A DNA stretch of 64,000 bases from Rallus limicola (GCA_022605955.1 JAKCOZ010000011.1:7383990-7447989), one strand, 5' to 3'; shown: positions 25,352 to 38,150, counted from the stretch's first letter. Program-made: numbers and translations. Notes: generated from the sequence alone by a model not told the origin.

Positions 25352-26382
25352 AATTTTTAGGGTGTCAGCAAAAAGACAAATGGAACTGGTGAAAATACTC
25401 TTTTTTTCTTGATTTCATTGACTTCTACTGCTAGATCAACCTTGTATTAATTACACATTAGGTAAATTTCCATTTATGATGATAAAACTTTTGAGTAGAT
25501 CAGTTAGTATTAGTGACAATATCAATATATTTTAGTTGTTGCAGTATCAGTTACTAGAACTATAACTAGTTCTATAACTTCAGTCAACTCAGAGTAAACT
25601 GAGTAACCTAAAAAATGTACAAGGATGGTCCATTTTTGTGCCTGAATTCCTTTGAAGTTTGCTTTCAATTAGAAAATAATGTCAGTGTACGTTCATTCAG
25701 GATCAAGATCCCAGTAGTTCTGTAAATACAGAGCAGTATTGTTTCTGAACTTAACTTTTACCTCTGTTGAACCAGAACGCTGGAACTTTTTTCTTTTCCC
25801 ATTATTTCCTCTATTGCCACGGTACAAGAAGACATAAGAGAAAGGCACCCCACTGAGTTATTGTATAACCTTAAGAAAATGATCTGTCCTTGACTGGACA
25901 GAAGAGGGCTGATAACAAAAGCCCTTCACGGGAAACACGCAGGCACATTCCTAAATATATCATCAGGATGAATATTGTCATTCCATAAAGTTACCCACAC
26001 CTATGAATTAATTACAGGATCTAGGCTCTAATGGGCGGCTATACAATTTTATCCATCATCTCAAAAACTCTGCCTGTCATACAAATTACAACCCAATTTT
26101 AACTCAGTGTAAAACTCTGGTGCAAACAAGCATGTTTTGCTCCAATGAGAGCAGATAAGAGCGCCCATGGACAGCAGCAGCAGTACCGCTGGTAGCTGGT
26201 CTCTCGTTAAGCCACTTGATTGCGCTGGTGCCATACTGCCCCCATTATATTTGTCCTTATACCACTTGTCTCAGGCCAGCACCAGAAACCTGCAAACAAC
26301 AACCAAATATTCCACTAATGTGAGCCAAGGATTTCATTTTAGCAAACTATACTCTGTCCTCTGGCTTCTTTCCCCTATTATC
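25352..26382. other. Unique DNA, no gene recognised
   Basis: AT-rich sequence between two CR1 tails. No exon or repeat family is recognised. Confidence 0.55.
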
Positions 26383-26474
26383 CCGTGTGATTTAGTCTGG
26401 GTGATCCTGCTCTGGCAGGGGGGTTGGACTAGATGATCTTTCAAGGTCCCTTCTATCTCCTGTGATTCTATGAC
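26383..26474 (+). mobile_element. CR1 LINE 3' terminus, very short copy
   Basis: About 90 bases with the diagnostic CR1 end: GTCTGGGTGATCCTG, GGCAGGGGGGTTGGAC, GATGATCTTTCAAGGTCCC and the tail TGTGATTCTATG. It shares the GATTTAGTCTGGG variant with the copy ending at 37446, suggesting the same subfamily. Confidence 0.9.
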
Positions 26475-28109
26475 TGTGTGTTTTTTGTTACTCATTATCA
26501 CTGAATTAAGACATTAGGGGATGTCTTGGAATGCAACATCCAATTACAGCATTTTTAAAGAAAGAATGAAGCTATATCAACAGTATCACACTTGCTGCCC
26601 GTGTGAACTCCATTACAGTTCCTACAGGGCACTTTCCTGTCTGTCTTGCCTCTTAACTCTTTTCCTCTCCGCTTTCTCCTTGGTCATCTGTCACCTCTCT
26701 CATGTCACATTTCTTAGATTTCTTCTGGAAGCATCATCTGTCCAGCTAGAGAAATACAGTCTCTTTTCCCTGTACCATTAATTTTTATTCATCTTTAATG
26801 CTTACACAATTCCTTCCTTGAACTGTTTAGCCTGTCTATTTTTCTTTGGATCAAAGACCTTTAAATACCTTCCCATACTTAATGACCCTTTTTCATTTTC
26901 TCTGGCTTCGTAATGCACTACTTTGCTGGAAAATGGCCCTCTAAAACTTGGTGCCTTTTTCTCAGTCTCTCAGACTGCCTCTCTTTACACAGATTAACAT
27001 TTAAAATATACGTGTGTCTCTTTACATGCACAGAAAAAGACAGACATGAACATATATATTTCTAAAACGTGAGTGATTATGTTGCCTGGACACAGTAGTG
27101 CTAGAAATCCACCATAACAGAACAAAATCCTTGGGAGCTTTTTTAAATACCTGCTTTGCTTTTAAATTGTGTCTGATGTAACACCTTTATCCACTTCATA
27201 ATTGTTTGGCCAGTTAATGAAGAATTTTTATGGATTGCCCCATTAGCCAGACTGCAGTCTGTGGACACAGACAGACCCCCTGAGCTGTGCTACTGTGGGA
27301 TGAAGAATAAAGCGAGAGCAAGTCTTGTCCACACTGTCCTGGTTACTTCCTAGACATGTTCAGGCTTTAAATCCAGGATCAGCATAATGCAAAATGCATA
27401 GATAGATGTACCTTAGTCCTTTCTTAGGTCTGACCTAGTAAATCAAAAGTGACCAACACTTTCAGACCTCAGTGTGCCTTTTTAAACAACAGCACACTTG
27501 ACGGGTTGATCGTTTGCAGGATTAAGCTTTCTGGCTAACTGAAGAGACTGCAAATGCCCTAACTATGGAGAGGTTTGGGGTCCCTCAGTGGAAAAGATAT
27601 GTGAATAGAAGTAAGATGATAACTCAGCATCATGCACAAGTCAATCTCATTGCTTAGACACACTAGAGGTGTGTGAGTAACATGAGTAGTAAAATTGCAG
27701 TGAGAAAAGCCATAAAGGAGGCTGGAAAAATATCAAAACAGCATTAGACTGCAGCCCATCTCCTTCACAGTACAACATTAAAGACTTCTGTATATACTTA
27801 ATTGATAAATTGGACTGAAGATAATAGAAGTATTTTCTTGGCTCTTTCAGATACACCCATCTCAGCAATCAAACACTGAGGAGTCTGTCATCACCCGCAT
27901 GTGAATTTCAGAAAAATCATGTCAGTCTCTAGGAAAGATGAATTTCTTTGTAGTCAACAAGCAGAAATCATTCACCCATCTCTACCTGGGGTGGTAAGCA
28001 TTGTGCCTGCTTTTCACAGCCTGCCCTGGACCACAGAATAAATGAGTTTACCCACTCCTTTCTTTACCGCCACACCAGTGAATGACATTTTCCTATTAAA
28101 CGCTGGGAT

Positions 28110-28357
28110 TGTTTACCTCAGCTAGAATTATCTAGCTAGCACATTACACAACAGTGATATAAATGTATTACTTCAGAAATTAGTGCCAGCAGAATTCTGT
28201 GCAATATTTAGACAAGGCAGTGAAAGGGAAGGGCAGTTAAATAAGATGCTTAAGCCATTAAATGTTTACATTATAAATATTTATCTTTGGAAACTAGACA
28301 CACTGCTATTCCCTGAATGTCACCAGCTATTAATTGCATAATCTGTGATTGTAAACA
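28110..28357. promoter_or_regulatory. Cluster of three forkhead-type motifs (candidate enhancer)
   Basis: The forkhead core GTAAACA or its reverse complement TGTTTAC occurs exactly three times in about 250 bases: 28110-28116, 28263-28269 and 28351-28357. The interval also holds TTATCTTTGG and TATTAATTGCATAAT, which resemble GATA/TCF and homeodomain or POU sites. A cluster of identical 7-mers is unusual but not proof of function, since AT-rich DNA favours this motif. Confidence 0.25.
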
Positions 28358-30977
28358 CAGTTCTGTTGTTTCCAAAGCATTTTGGGCTTTAAAGGCTGAG
28401 AACAGTTGAAAAGCAGTCAAAATTTATTACCAAATGGCTTGTTCACTAGACACATTTCCTTAATAGCTTTTTCCTTGGAAGGATTTGAAATTGTACCATT
28501 TCGTATCTTGAAGCAACCATCTCAGAGATGAATTCGAAACACTGAAGATGAACAAGGCCCCAGTAGGCCTTCAGAAACTCATAGATGAGTGATCTTGCTG
28601 CAAAAATCTGCAAAGTGCCCAGATATGAATATCAGAATGCCTTTTCCAGGCACAGTGAAATGTCCCTTTCTAGCAGCATCCCACCACCAGCAGTAACTGC
28701 AAGCAAATACATACTGTATAAGAGTATAAGTAAAAGCAAAGTACATTATCATTTCCCCACAGGGTCTACCCAGTCACCAGCAAGGGCTTTCCAGCAGCAC
28801 TTCTGCTCAGTGTAAGTTATGCTGACATCCATACAGCCATCCTTTACCTAAATAAATTTGCAATATTAGCCCAAAGGCCAGGCTGAGATTTTTCATTCCA
28901 CTTTACAGCCTTTCCCTCACTCAGTCTTTCCTTCCATTACAGCATCATTGGCCCCTGGCTGTATCAGGTTAAATGTTGTCTTTCAAGACATAGGAATCCT
29001 GTCACAGAGCTTGCCTTGGACCCTGTAATAACGGATGCAGAGCAAGGGACTAGGTCATGTGAAGTCAACTCTTGTATGTGCAGCGTATGTCATTGGATGT
29101 CCTCCCAGGCACCTTAGAGCATGTGGTGGATGGCCCTTCACGATGTTCTAAAATCAGACCTCTGGCATGGCATTCTCTTGGCTGAAAGGCAAAGCTGGTG
29201 GTGGGCTGTTTTGCAGAAGACCTTGAATCGAGGGCCAAATACTTATGCTCATGATCAGCGAAAGCTTTTCATGTCTGTGGAGGGATAGGGGAGAATGTCA
29301 AATGTCAGACAGATGCATTTCCATTCAGATAGTGGGATCCCTTTCATCCCTTCACTTGTACCCTTAGCCATTTCACTTTCTAATTTCCAGGACTTCCAGA
29401 GGGTATTATACCTCAAAATCTCCTCTCAGCTGGAAAAGGAGTGTGTAGTGTGCAAGTTTATCAGTCCCATCTCACCTATGCAATTCTGTATAGAGCAGAC
29501 AAGTCCATGTAAGTTGACAAGACCTAGAAACATGGCTTTTCCCTCTTCCAGGTTCTAACTGGTGCTTTCTTAACTGCATTATCTCCCTTCCTTAAAGCTT
29601 CTCTTTCAACTAATTTTTCACTTGAACTTATTTCTCTGTAGGGGTGAAAATGTGCATGTGTATGTTTGTGTATGCACTTGTTATTTAAGTGCAGTATCAG
29701 TGGAGTAGCAATACCCAGTGTTGAGAACTGGTAGAGTAACCAGACTTTCACATTTACAGAAACCCTTCTGATCATTCTGACTGAACCTCCTTCAACCTTT
29801 ATTGACAAAAAAACAAGTCATTTTGTAGCTAAAAAGGTCTTTTTGAAAACAAACCCCAAAAGTTTAATTTCCAAAACCTCTGAAAATGTTAACTTTCAGC
29901 CTTTTGAAGCTTTTCCTCCCACTTAATTTTTGAAATAAAGTTTCATAAGAATCAATGTGGCTTTGCGGAAAATATTGGAAGCATTGACTAAAGATTCTGG
30001 AAAGTATCAATGACTAAGTACAATCACATTAATGTCTTGGAAGAAATAACTGACTACAAAAACTTGTGTGTAGCACTCCCATAAAAAACAAATCTGTTGC
30101 TGCCTGCTGTTAAGATCTTGTGGGTAGCATTGTAGATAGTGATGGTTCCCGCAGTTTTCCTTCCTTTGTAGTGTGCTGCACAGCTCTTTACTTAGCACTA
30201 AATTTGCTTATAATGATCCAGCTAGTAGATAATTACTATTCATGTGCAGTCTCTATGCTTTGTCATCACTCCTAAGTATTGAATAACATCTCTTAGGATA
30301 AGGAATAAAGTAGAAGGAATAAAAATGTGCTGCCTCTTGGCGGTATGCCATGTTTCACATGAATGTTGCTGCTTGGTGCTGCCAAAAAATCTGGAAGTTG
30401 AACCTTATTCCTACTCCCTCTCTACACTGAATAGATTTCTCACAAGTCTTGTCCTCGGGCTTTTCATCTCCAGTTTCTCGTATCAATAGAATGATTTTGG
30501 CATTGCTTCTAGGACAAGGTCAATAAAATTTCACAGTCTTGCTCTTAAAGCTTGTTAGGCCCTGTGACAGTTGGCTATGGTCAACGTGTGTGCTGTGTCT
30601 CTGTGCAGTGTTAAAAGACCATCACCTCAGCCAGCTGAAAATTAATTTTTCCATATGGAGCAGCACCCAGTACTACTGAAAACTGCTACACCTACAGAAG
30701 GTCTCAGGCCCATTTCTGTGCTGAAATCCAAACTAAAAATATACATGGTGTTAACCGTTGCCACACTTTCAAAAGGAATGCATAGTTGTGCTTTATTGAG
30801 CCTGAAACCAGTCCCTCAGATGGTTATGAAATGTTATGGGTACCAAAAGTTTAGATTTCAGTACATAAGCATTTTGAAATTTCAGAATTCTTGATCTTGC
30901 TGTAAATAGTAAGAAAATGTTGTTAAAAATTGCTTTTAAAAATGATGTTACAGAATCCACTATGAAAAGAAATTTCT

Positions 30978-31022
30978 GGGTTTGTTCTTTGGTTTTTTTG
31001 GTTTGGTTTTTTTTTCATTTTT
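30978..31022 (+). repeat. G/T-rich low-complexity tract
   Basis: GGG and GG doublets separated by T runs. It contains GGTTTTTTTGGTTTG, which is found again exactly at 48405-48426. Confidence 0.8.
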
Positions 31023-32116
31023 GCAGATCTTTATGAAAAAGACCGTTTTTGTATTTCCTTAAGTAGCAACTTTCAGCATTCAAGTTGCATAAGTCTTCTT
31101 CGTGTTTCTTTATCCAACTGGCAGTAATCTAACCTGGATTAGTTTTCCAAATTCCCAGCACAGCTACTACTGAAAGACTGGCAGGTGAAAACAGCTTTAC
31201 ATTCCTCCCCAAAGGTATCTCCAACAGAGAGTTAGAATTATCCCCTGGAGGTACCTTCCTCTCCTGATGCCTGCAGAGGGAGTGAGGATGGCCAGCTTGG
31301 AACACACAGCTAATTTTGAGACATCCAAAATTCAGAGGGATGAATGTCACTCAAAGAAACCAAATATTTTTTTAATACCTCTATGAGTAAAAACTAACCT
31401 AGACAATGAGCTGCAGTGTTAGATCCACACTGTCCTTACATTCCCCAATCAAAACAAAATAGCACCTAAATTATCTTGAAGTTTGTGGGGTCAGAGAGAA
31501 AACAGAGTGGTATACAATAAAGTACCGATGTGATCCCACTCGCTAGAACTGATTCTGATATAAAGATATTGCAGGAAAGAAAAGGAATACCAGGCACCAA
31601 AAGGATTCTCATTTGCTAGTGTGAGGAATAAAGAAACAATCCAGGATTGAACCTGATTTATGTCAGAGCTTTCACTTGTTGTGTAGCAAGAGGAGGAGAA
31701 GTCTCTCTTTTCACCTTCCAAAAGGATTTTGTTTGTTTTTTTCTTTCTTTTTAGTAAAAAAACTGGATAATTTTTTTTTTCAAGCTGACATCAGATTTTT
31801 GGGCTCTGATTAAATTGTTTTTCTGAGTTTCTTATCAATATGTTCTGGGAAGCTACCATACAGATGCAGAATATATTAGAAATGTCAGAATACCATCTGT
31901 GAGCAGAAATAAAAGAACAGCAAAGACACAGAAAAAAAAATCTTTTTTTAATTAATATGATGATAGTCTGACTTTAAAATTCAAAATAAGCATTAGTGTC
32001 AGAGATAAAGGAAATGATGCACCTCATAGTCAATGCTTTGTATAGCCAGTAACTTTATAAAGATGTTTACAGAAAGTTTAAAATTTTCAAACTTCTGGTG
32101 GCTAAAGAGGCTACAG

Positions 32117-32732
32117 GAATCATAGAACCATGGAATATGTAAGGTTGGAAAGGATCTTTAGAGATCATCTAGACTAACCCCCCTGTAGTAATCAGGGACA
32201 TCTTCACTAGATCAGGTCACTCAGAGGCCCAACAAGCCTGACCTTGAATATCTCCAGAGATGGGGCCTCCACTATATCTCTGGGCAATCTGTGCCAGTGA
32301 TCTACCACCCTTAGATTGAAGAACTTTTTCCTAATATCCAAACTAAATCTCCCCTTTTGGAGTTTAAAACTATCACTCCTCATCCTATTACTCCATGCCC
32401 TCATGAACAGTTCTTTCCCATCTTTCCTATAGGCACCTTTCAGGTACTGGAAGGCCGCTATGAGGTCCCCCCCGGAGCAACCTTTTCTGCAAGCTGAACA
32501 ATCCCAACTCTCTCAGCCTGTCTTTACAGGAGAGGTACTCCACGCCCTTGACAATGTTTCTGATTCTTCTCTGGACACGTTCCAACAGGTCCATGTCCTT
32601 CTTGTGCTGAGGGCTCCAAAGCTGGACACAGTTCTCCAGGTGAGGTCTCACCAGGGCAGAGCAGAGGGGCAGAATCACCTCTATCTGCTGGCCACACTTC
32701 TGGTGATGCAGCCCAGGACACAGTTGGCCTTT
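32117..32732 (-). mobile_element. CR1 LINE, minus strand (left half of head-to-head pair)
   Basis: About 615 bases starting with the reverse tail AATCATAGAACCATGG and AAGGTTGGAAAGGATC, continuing into antisense ORF2. The minus frames 32404-32207 and 32678-32427 keep FSLDIRKKFFNLRVVDHWHR and [19 protein letters not shown] with [11 protein letters not shown]. This is the C-terminal part of CR1 ORF2, truncated 5' at the right edge. The copy abuts a plus-strand CR1. Confidence 0.94.
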
Positions 32733-33063
32733 ACGAAAATTTGGAAGTCTAGAGAGGGACTGGTTACAAGGGTACAGTGTGATAGGACAAGGGTTAATGT
32801 GTTTGCACTAAAAGAGGGTAGAGTTAGGTTAGATATAAGGAAGAAATTCTTCCCTTTAAGGGTGGCTGAGGCCCTGGCATGGGGTGCCCAGAGAAATTGT
32901 GGCTGCCCCTGGATCCCTGGCAGGGTTCAAGGCCAGGTTGAATGGGGCTTTGGGTACCCTGGGCTAGTGGAGGGTGTCCCTGCCCATGGCAGAAGGGTGG
33001 AACAAGATGGTCTATGAGGTTCCTTCCAGCACAAACTATTTTATGGGTATATGATTCTATGAT
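32733..33063 (+). mobile_element. CR1 LINE 3' end, plus strand (right half of head-to-head pair)
   Basis: About 330 bases of a different CR1 subfamily. They include TGATAGGACAAGGG, TTAGATATAAGGAAGAAATT (the ORF2 C-terminus R-L-D-I-R-K-K-F-F), GGTTCAAGGCCAGGTTGAATGG and the tail ATGATTCTATGATTT. It has its own 3' terminus, so it is an independent insertion and not a twin-primed 5' inversion of the left copy. The 185-codon plus frame at 32460-33017 runs from the antisense of the left copy into the sense of the right one and is not a gene. Confidence 0.92.
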
Positions 33064-34319
33064 TTCTTTTCATCTTAAGTTTGATAACAATATTAAAACA
33101 AATACCTGGAATTCCCACCAAAAAAATGCATGAACTAACTTGCTACACAGGCCACATAACTTTAATATCTGTCTGTTGTTAGAAAACCTAATTCTCAATG
33201 GTAATTGGATAATCATTCTGTACATCTCATGTATTCTGTTTATTTTTGAAATTAGACTATAAACTGTACCTTTGCTCTACACCTGCACTCTTCACCCTAA
33301 ACTTCAGTTTGTAGATGTCCAGGAAAGGACTCAGGAGTGGTTAAATTCAGAGGGTTTTGAAATGTATTAATCTGACTTCTTCATTACCGAACATCTGGAG
33401 AAAACAATTCCACTTTATGGCTATAGTCGTGTGGTCTTAACTCTGAGGTAGCCCCAGTCCCTAAAAAATTATAAATGGACAACAAATTGTTAATTCCACT
33501 CTATCAAGCAATTCTCTCCATCCACAAAGAACAGCAGATTAATTTTAGATTTCGAGACTGAAAATTAGCTTTATTTGAAACCACTGCAAAGGATGGGTAA
33601 GTAATGAGTCAGTGAAGGGAAATAAAAACAGACTTACAAGGTACTCAAAATATTTTGTTTGAGTTTGACTTTTATGTCATACAAGTGAAAATTCTGAATT
33701 AGTCATTTTGAAATGAAGCAATAAACATTTTGTCATTCTGAAAATGCCAGTCTAGGGCATGATGATTTGATGTTGTCATGCTGCTTTTACTGAGTGAAAT
33801 CCCAAAGAAATCAGACTGATTTAATGATTTTGATTTTTCTTAGTGCCTTTTAGTTCCCCTGAGGTTTTGTAAAGTCTTCCTGTACTACTGACTTTCTGCA
33901 AAGACTGCTTGCTTTCCAAATTATTTGGTTCCAAATTGCATTAAAAAATACAGATTCTGGAACTTATATTTTAAATAACATAAAGATGTTAGTGCTGTTT
34001 CTTTAATAAAATTAGTTGATTTGGCAAGCCTCAATACACAATGCTATGTTGGCTGGGCTGTTATTCAAAGAAGATTTTATTCTAGATACATTTACCTGAA
34101 TGCAACTGTAGTTTTTATTGAGATTATTGAATGTTGTGTGGAAGTGTTATACCTCAGGCATGTCCAAAGTTTTTTTCAGAAGTATTTGCTTTACAGTGGT
34201 GCTGCATATTTTTATTAAGAAATAGCTCCACGTCATCATAAATTTTAACTTCTACAGACTTTTGAAGGAAAGCTTAATCTGTACACAACACCTGACTTTG
34301 AATTTGGTGCTCCACAAGC

Positions 34320-34760
34320 TTGATTGCTGGATCTGAATGACATTTTTGCTGTCATTCACAGCAGTTTAATGTTGTCAGATCATGCAACATCTCCCCCGTT
34401 GACATTCACACGGCATAAACAGCCCACAATTATCAAAATGAAAGGCTGTTATTGCAGGAAGAAGAATGCAACCCTACCCCGGAGTTTGCAAAATGATGGG
34501 TTGCAATCACCAGCCTGAGATAAGCGTTCCTGAACAGCCCCTTTTGACGGAAGTTCGGGTCTCAGCTTCAGAGCCCTATTCAGTGCAGTAATACACATAA
34601 TTGATGCCTTTTCATCCTCCTTTGTTCAACTCTCCAGTCAGCTTAATTAAGATCTTGTGAGGGGGTAATGAAGTAAACATTTCAACGAATATCTGCATTA
34701 GTTTGATGGCAGATGCCCGCAATTAAAATACCATAGCTACATTACAGCATATATATTCTA
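34320..34760. promoter_or_regulatory. Candidate conserved non-coding stretch
   Basis: The interval keeps scattered CpGs in an AT-rich context (CCCCGTTGAC, CACACGGCATAAAC, TTTTGACGGAAGTTCGGG, ATGCCCGCAATTA) and contains several TAATTA/ATTAAA-type cores. It lacks any repeat signature. These are indirect signs of constraint only, and no single strong motif was found. Confidence 0.15.
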
Positions 34761-35830
34761 CATTGCTTTCAGATCTTTTCAGGACTTTCCAAATGAACTG
34801 TTGTGAGTTGTGCCTAGATGGGGCAATACCAGCCTAAGCTCTGAACCAGGACACACAAGGACAAAGATTGAGGGAAGTCAAATGGGACATAGGGAATACC
34901 CAACTTGGGTTCACCTTTGCTTTTCTTCTTGCAGAGAGGGATTGTAGTGACATATGTTAGAAAAGTTGGGTAAAAGCAGCAGACTATTAATTTAATCAGA
35001 CTTAAAAAGGATGGGGGGAAAAGGATGAGAAAAAGAGAGACAAAATGGAAGATGGGACATGGTAGCTAACTTAGATCCTTTGGTAATATTACTAAAATTG
35101 TCACAGGCGTGACTTGAGAGCTTAGCAATGTATACACATCAGACTATAGCTTTGAGTTCAGGACCAGAGGATGGGTCAAGATAGCCCCTGCAGTGTGGAA
35201 CACCTTAATTTTCATTAAAAGGCTCTTGATAACTATACCTAAATGTCTTCAAGCTGAACACTTCATATCAATCTGCTTCCCCCCATAGTCAAGTAGGCCC
35301 TTCCAGCCTTGCAATTACTCTGACTTATGTTAACCATCTGCCTCAGGGTAGCAGTAGTAGTTCCCATGCAGTATTTACACTACACCTAGGGTAGAAGTAT
35401 CTCCCATTAAACTAACCACATCCCTGTGCCAAAGAGCAGAAGGCAGTGAGCTCATTTGCTTTGGCCATTATGAGGTAGACCACCACCTGGAGTGGGAGAA
35501 CTTTTCTGGCAGGTTTCATTACACTGACATAGCTATGAAGGACATTTGATTGAGTTCCTGGAAGCCGAAATGACACAGTCCAAAAGCAGAGGAGCTGGTA
35601 GTAAATAAGAAGCTGTCAGAGTAATCTGACAGACAAACTATGCAGAGGAGAAAGACAAATGAATCAAAATGAGTTGGCTTGTAGGTACTGCTGCAGAGAA
35701 GAGAGAAGCAACCCACTTAAAGGCAGGAGAAGAAGTTATAAAGAGGTTTCTTTGACATTAAATTTCTTGCAGAAAGGTGACCCTTAATTTATGGAGGGTT
35801 TTTTTTAACTGTTTACCCAAACAAAAAACT

Positions 35831-35911
35831 GAAGAAAAAAAAAAAAGAAAGAAAAAAACCCCACAACAACCTGTCTGTCTCCCCATAGTTGTTTTTTTTT
35901 GGGGGTGGGGG
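35831..35911. repeat. A-rich run and T/G-rich run
   Basis: A purine run (GAAGAAAAAA to GAAAGAAAAAAA) at 35831-35858 is followed within 35 bases by nine or more T and then GGGGGTGGGGG at 35901-35911. The G part could form a G-rich fold, but there are only two long G runs. Confidence 0.75.
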
Positions 35912-36967
35912 TCAGTAGCAGAAAAGGTTTTTGGAAAGCCACCATCCATGCTAGCCAGCATATCTAACACAGCAGGTCCAGTACAGGGGTATATCGGACA
36001 CACATTTGTGCTGCATCTTCTCTTTCATGCTGGATAAAGGACATGGGCATGGGGAGAGAGAGACAAGAGCAAAGGAAATAAATAGAATCTCTTTCTTCTT
36101 CCATTTCCTTCTCACCCACCACTCAATTAGTACTCTTCCTCTGTGGTCCTTGCATCACTGACTGATTTCCAGCACTGCAATAAGTCCTTCATTACCTCTA
36201 GCTGCCTAAGCTTCTTAATGAAGGAATTACCATTCACAACTGTTACCAAAAACACAAATGAAGTCTACCAGGTCCTCTTATCAGCTGATCTAACCTTTTC
36301 AAGCCAGTTTCAAGCATCCATTCACCTCCATGGTCTATTTGCTTCCAAGAGAAACAACTTTGCTTCAGCCTGAGCAGGAGAGGACGTAGATATCAACAAG
36401 CAGACTGCAGCCAGTAAGGAGCTTGCTCACCCCATGCTGCTTCCCTGAAGTACCTCCAGATGTTTGGATTAAAGCTCTCTGGGACACATTTCACTTTATT
36501 AGTACTAAAAGAAATGAATTACAGAAAACAGAGATTTGAGAGACCTACTAGTGCTCCAAGGCACTGCATATTGCTCCCAAGAGTCCATTTTATAGTACTT
36601 TGTCCAGTGTAGTTCTCATTTTGCCAAGGGGATGTATGGGATCCAGAGGGAAATGTTTCTGAAAGAGAGCTATAACTATCTATACTAACATAGGAATGCA
36701 GCAGCTAACAAAAGGAAAGAAGATTGCCTTTTGTGTGCTACAAGATTACCCAAAACAAGGCAACCCTGCTGCCAGTGACACAAGTAGGAATTGGTTTATA
36801 TTGCTAGAAAAGCTAGATATACAGCTTGGAGATGAAGGTGTGTTGGATGGAACAAGAGCCTGGATAAATTGAAAATATATATGTGCTGGAAGAATTGGAG
36901 CAGAGTAATGGAACAGGGCTTTGATGCAATGAAAAATCAACCCCACTGCACCAAAGTGTGTGAAGGA

Positions 36968-37446
36968 CATAGAACTCCTTGAAAGAGTACAGTACAGGGC
37001 CACCAGGAGAGGAACACCTTCCTTGTGAGAACAGGCTGAGGGAGCTGGGCCTCTTCAGCTGGGAGAAGAGGAGGCTGAGGGGTGACCTTATTATTTATAA
37101 AAATGTAAAGGGAGGATAAATAAAAAAGGACTAAAAAAAGTCAGGAGGATGGAGCCAGGCTCTTCTCAGGGATGGCCAGCAACAGGACAAGGAGCAACGG
37201 GTGCAGCTGGAGCATAGGAAGTTCCATGTGACTGTAATGAGGAACTTTTTCATTGTGAGAGTGACACAGCCCTGGGACAGGCTGCCCAGAGAGGTTGTAG
37301 AGCCTCCTTCTCTGGAGACATTCAGACCTGCCTGGATGTGTTCCTGTGTGTTTTAGTCTGGGTGATCCTGCTCTGACAGGGGGATCGGACTAGATGATCT
37401 TTCGAGGTCCCTTCCAACTCCTAACACTCTGTGATTCTGTGATTCT
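36968..37446 (+). mobile_element. CR1 LINE, 3' part, plus strand
   Basis: About 480 bases: AGAGTACAGTACAGGGCCACCAG (antecedent of the V-Q-R-R-A-T region), GAACAGGCTGAGGGAGCTGG, CTTCAGCTGGGAGAAGAGG (encoding L-F-S-W-E-K-R-R), then the 3' region and the tail TGTGATTCTGTGATTCT. An AT-rich degraded patch at 37080-37140 replaces the expected 'leucine-tyrosine' part of ORF2. Its GTCTGGGTGATCCTG variant is shared with the 26.4 kb fragment. Confidence 0.93.
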
Positions 37447-37655
37447 TCACATACATCAATCACCTCAAGAACAAAAAAGTATTCCTCACAAAAAATAACA
37501 TTATCACAACAGCAAAGTGAACAATTTACCACTCCTCAACCCTTCACCATCATTAGAACACCAGAGATTCTCCACAATTATTCCATTCCCCAGCTAGTTC
37601 AGTTACTGTCCTCATCTTGAATTCTTCAGTCCCCACATTGGGTGCCATAAAGGAC

Positions 37656-38150
37656 TGTGGAGGTTTAACCATGGCCGGATATCAGGTATCTGTCAAACTG
37701 CTCCATCACTCCCCTCCTCAGCAAGGCAGGGAGGAGAGAAAAATAAGTTGGGAAAACCAACCCCAAATAAGTCAAGATGAAGGCAGTTTAGTGCAGCAAA
37801 AGGAGAAGGTCCTACATGGAAGCAAAGGAAAAGCAAAGATTTCTCTCTACTTCCCATCAGGAGGTGATGTCCAGCCACTTCCCAGGATGCAGGGCTTCAG
37901 TATGCATAGCAGTTGTTCCAGGAGACAAACACTGTAAAAAAACCCTGAATGCCTCCCACTTCCTCCCCTATCTCTCAGCTTCTTATTGCTGAGCAGACAT
38001 CACATAGCATGAAATACCTCTTTGGTCAGTGGGGGTCAGCTGTCCTGGCTGTGTCCCCTCACAAGATCTTGCCCAGCCCCATCCTACTGCTGAGGGGGAT
38101 GTTGGAGAGACAGCCTTGAGGAGTGCCAGCCCTGGTCAGCAAATAAAGGT
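37656..38150 (-). mobile_element. ERV-type solo LTR, antisense, missing its U3 start
   Basis: Read on the plus strand it begins TGTGGAGGTTTAACCATGG, the reverse complement of the LTR 3' terminus. It then follows the antisense order of a common avian LTR family: CACTCCCCTCCTCAG, a cagTTTA polyadenylation region, CTACTTCCCATCAGG, a TATTGCTGAGCAGACATCAC promoter region, then GGTCAGTGGGGGTCAGC and GTCCTGGCTGTGTCCCCTC (U3). It stops at about 38150 without the expected U3 terminus. Strong divergence shows that it is old. Only LTR sequence is present, with no gag, pol or env. Family assignment is from memory. Confidence 0.75.

Larger units (their letters stand above)
26475..32116. other. Unique DNA, no gene recognised
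   Basis: No exon or repeat family is recognised in 5.6 kb. Open frames do not exceed 95 codons. A group of forkhead-type motifs at 28110-28357 is listed separately, and a G/T tract lies at 30978-31022. Confidence 0.55.
33064..36967. other. Unique DNA, no gene recognised
   Basis: No exon or repeat family is recognised. A possible conserved stretch at 34320-34760 is listed separately. Low-complexity A-rich and G-rich runs occur at 35831-35911. Confidence 0.55.

Noticed and set aside
32460..33017. 185-codon plus-strand frame
   Set aside because: It crosses from antisense CR1 into sense CR1 and matches no protein in that reading.
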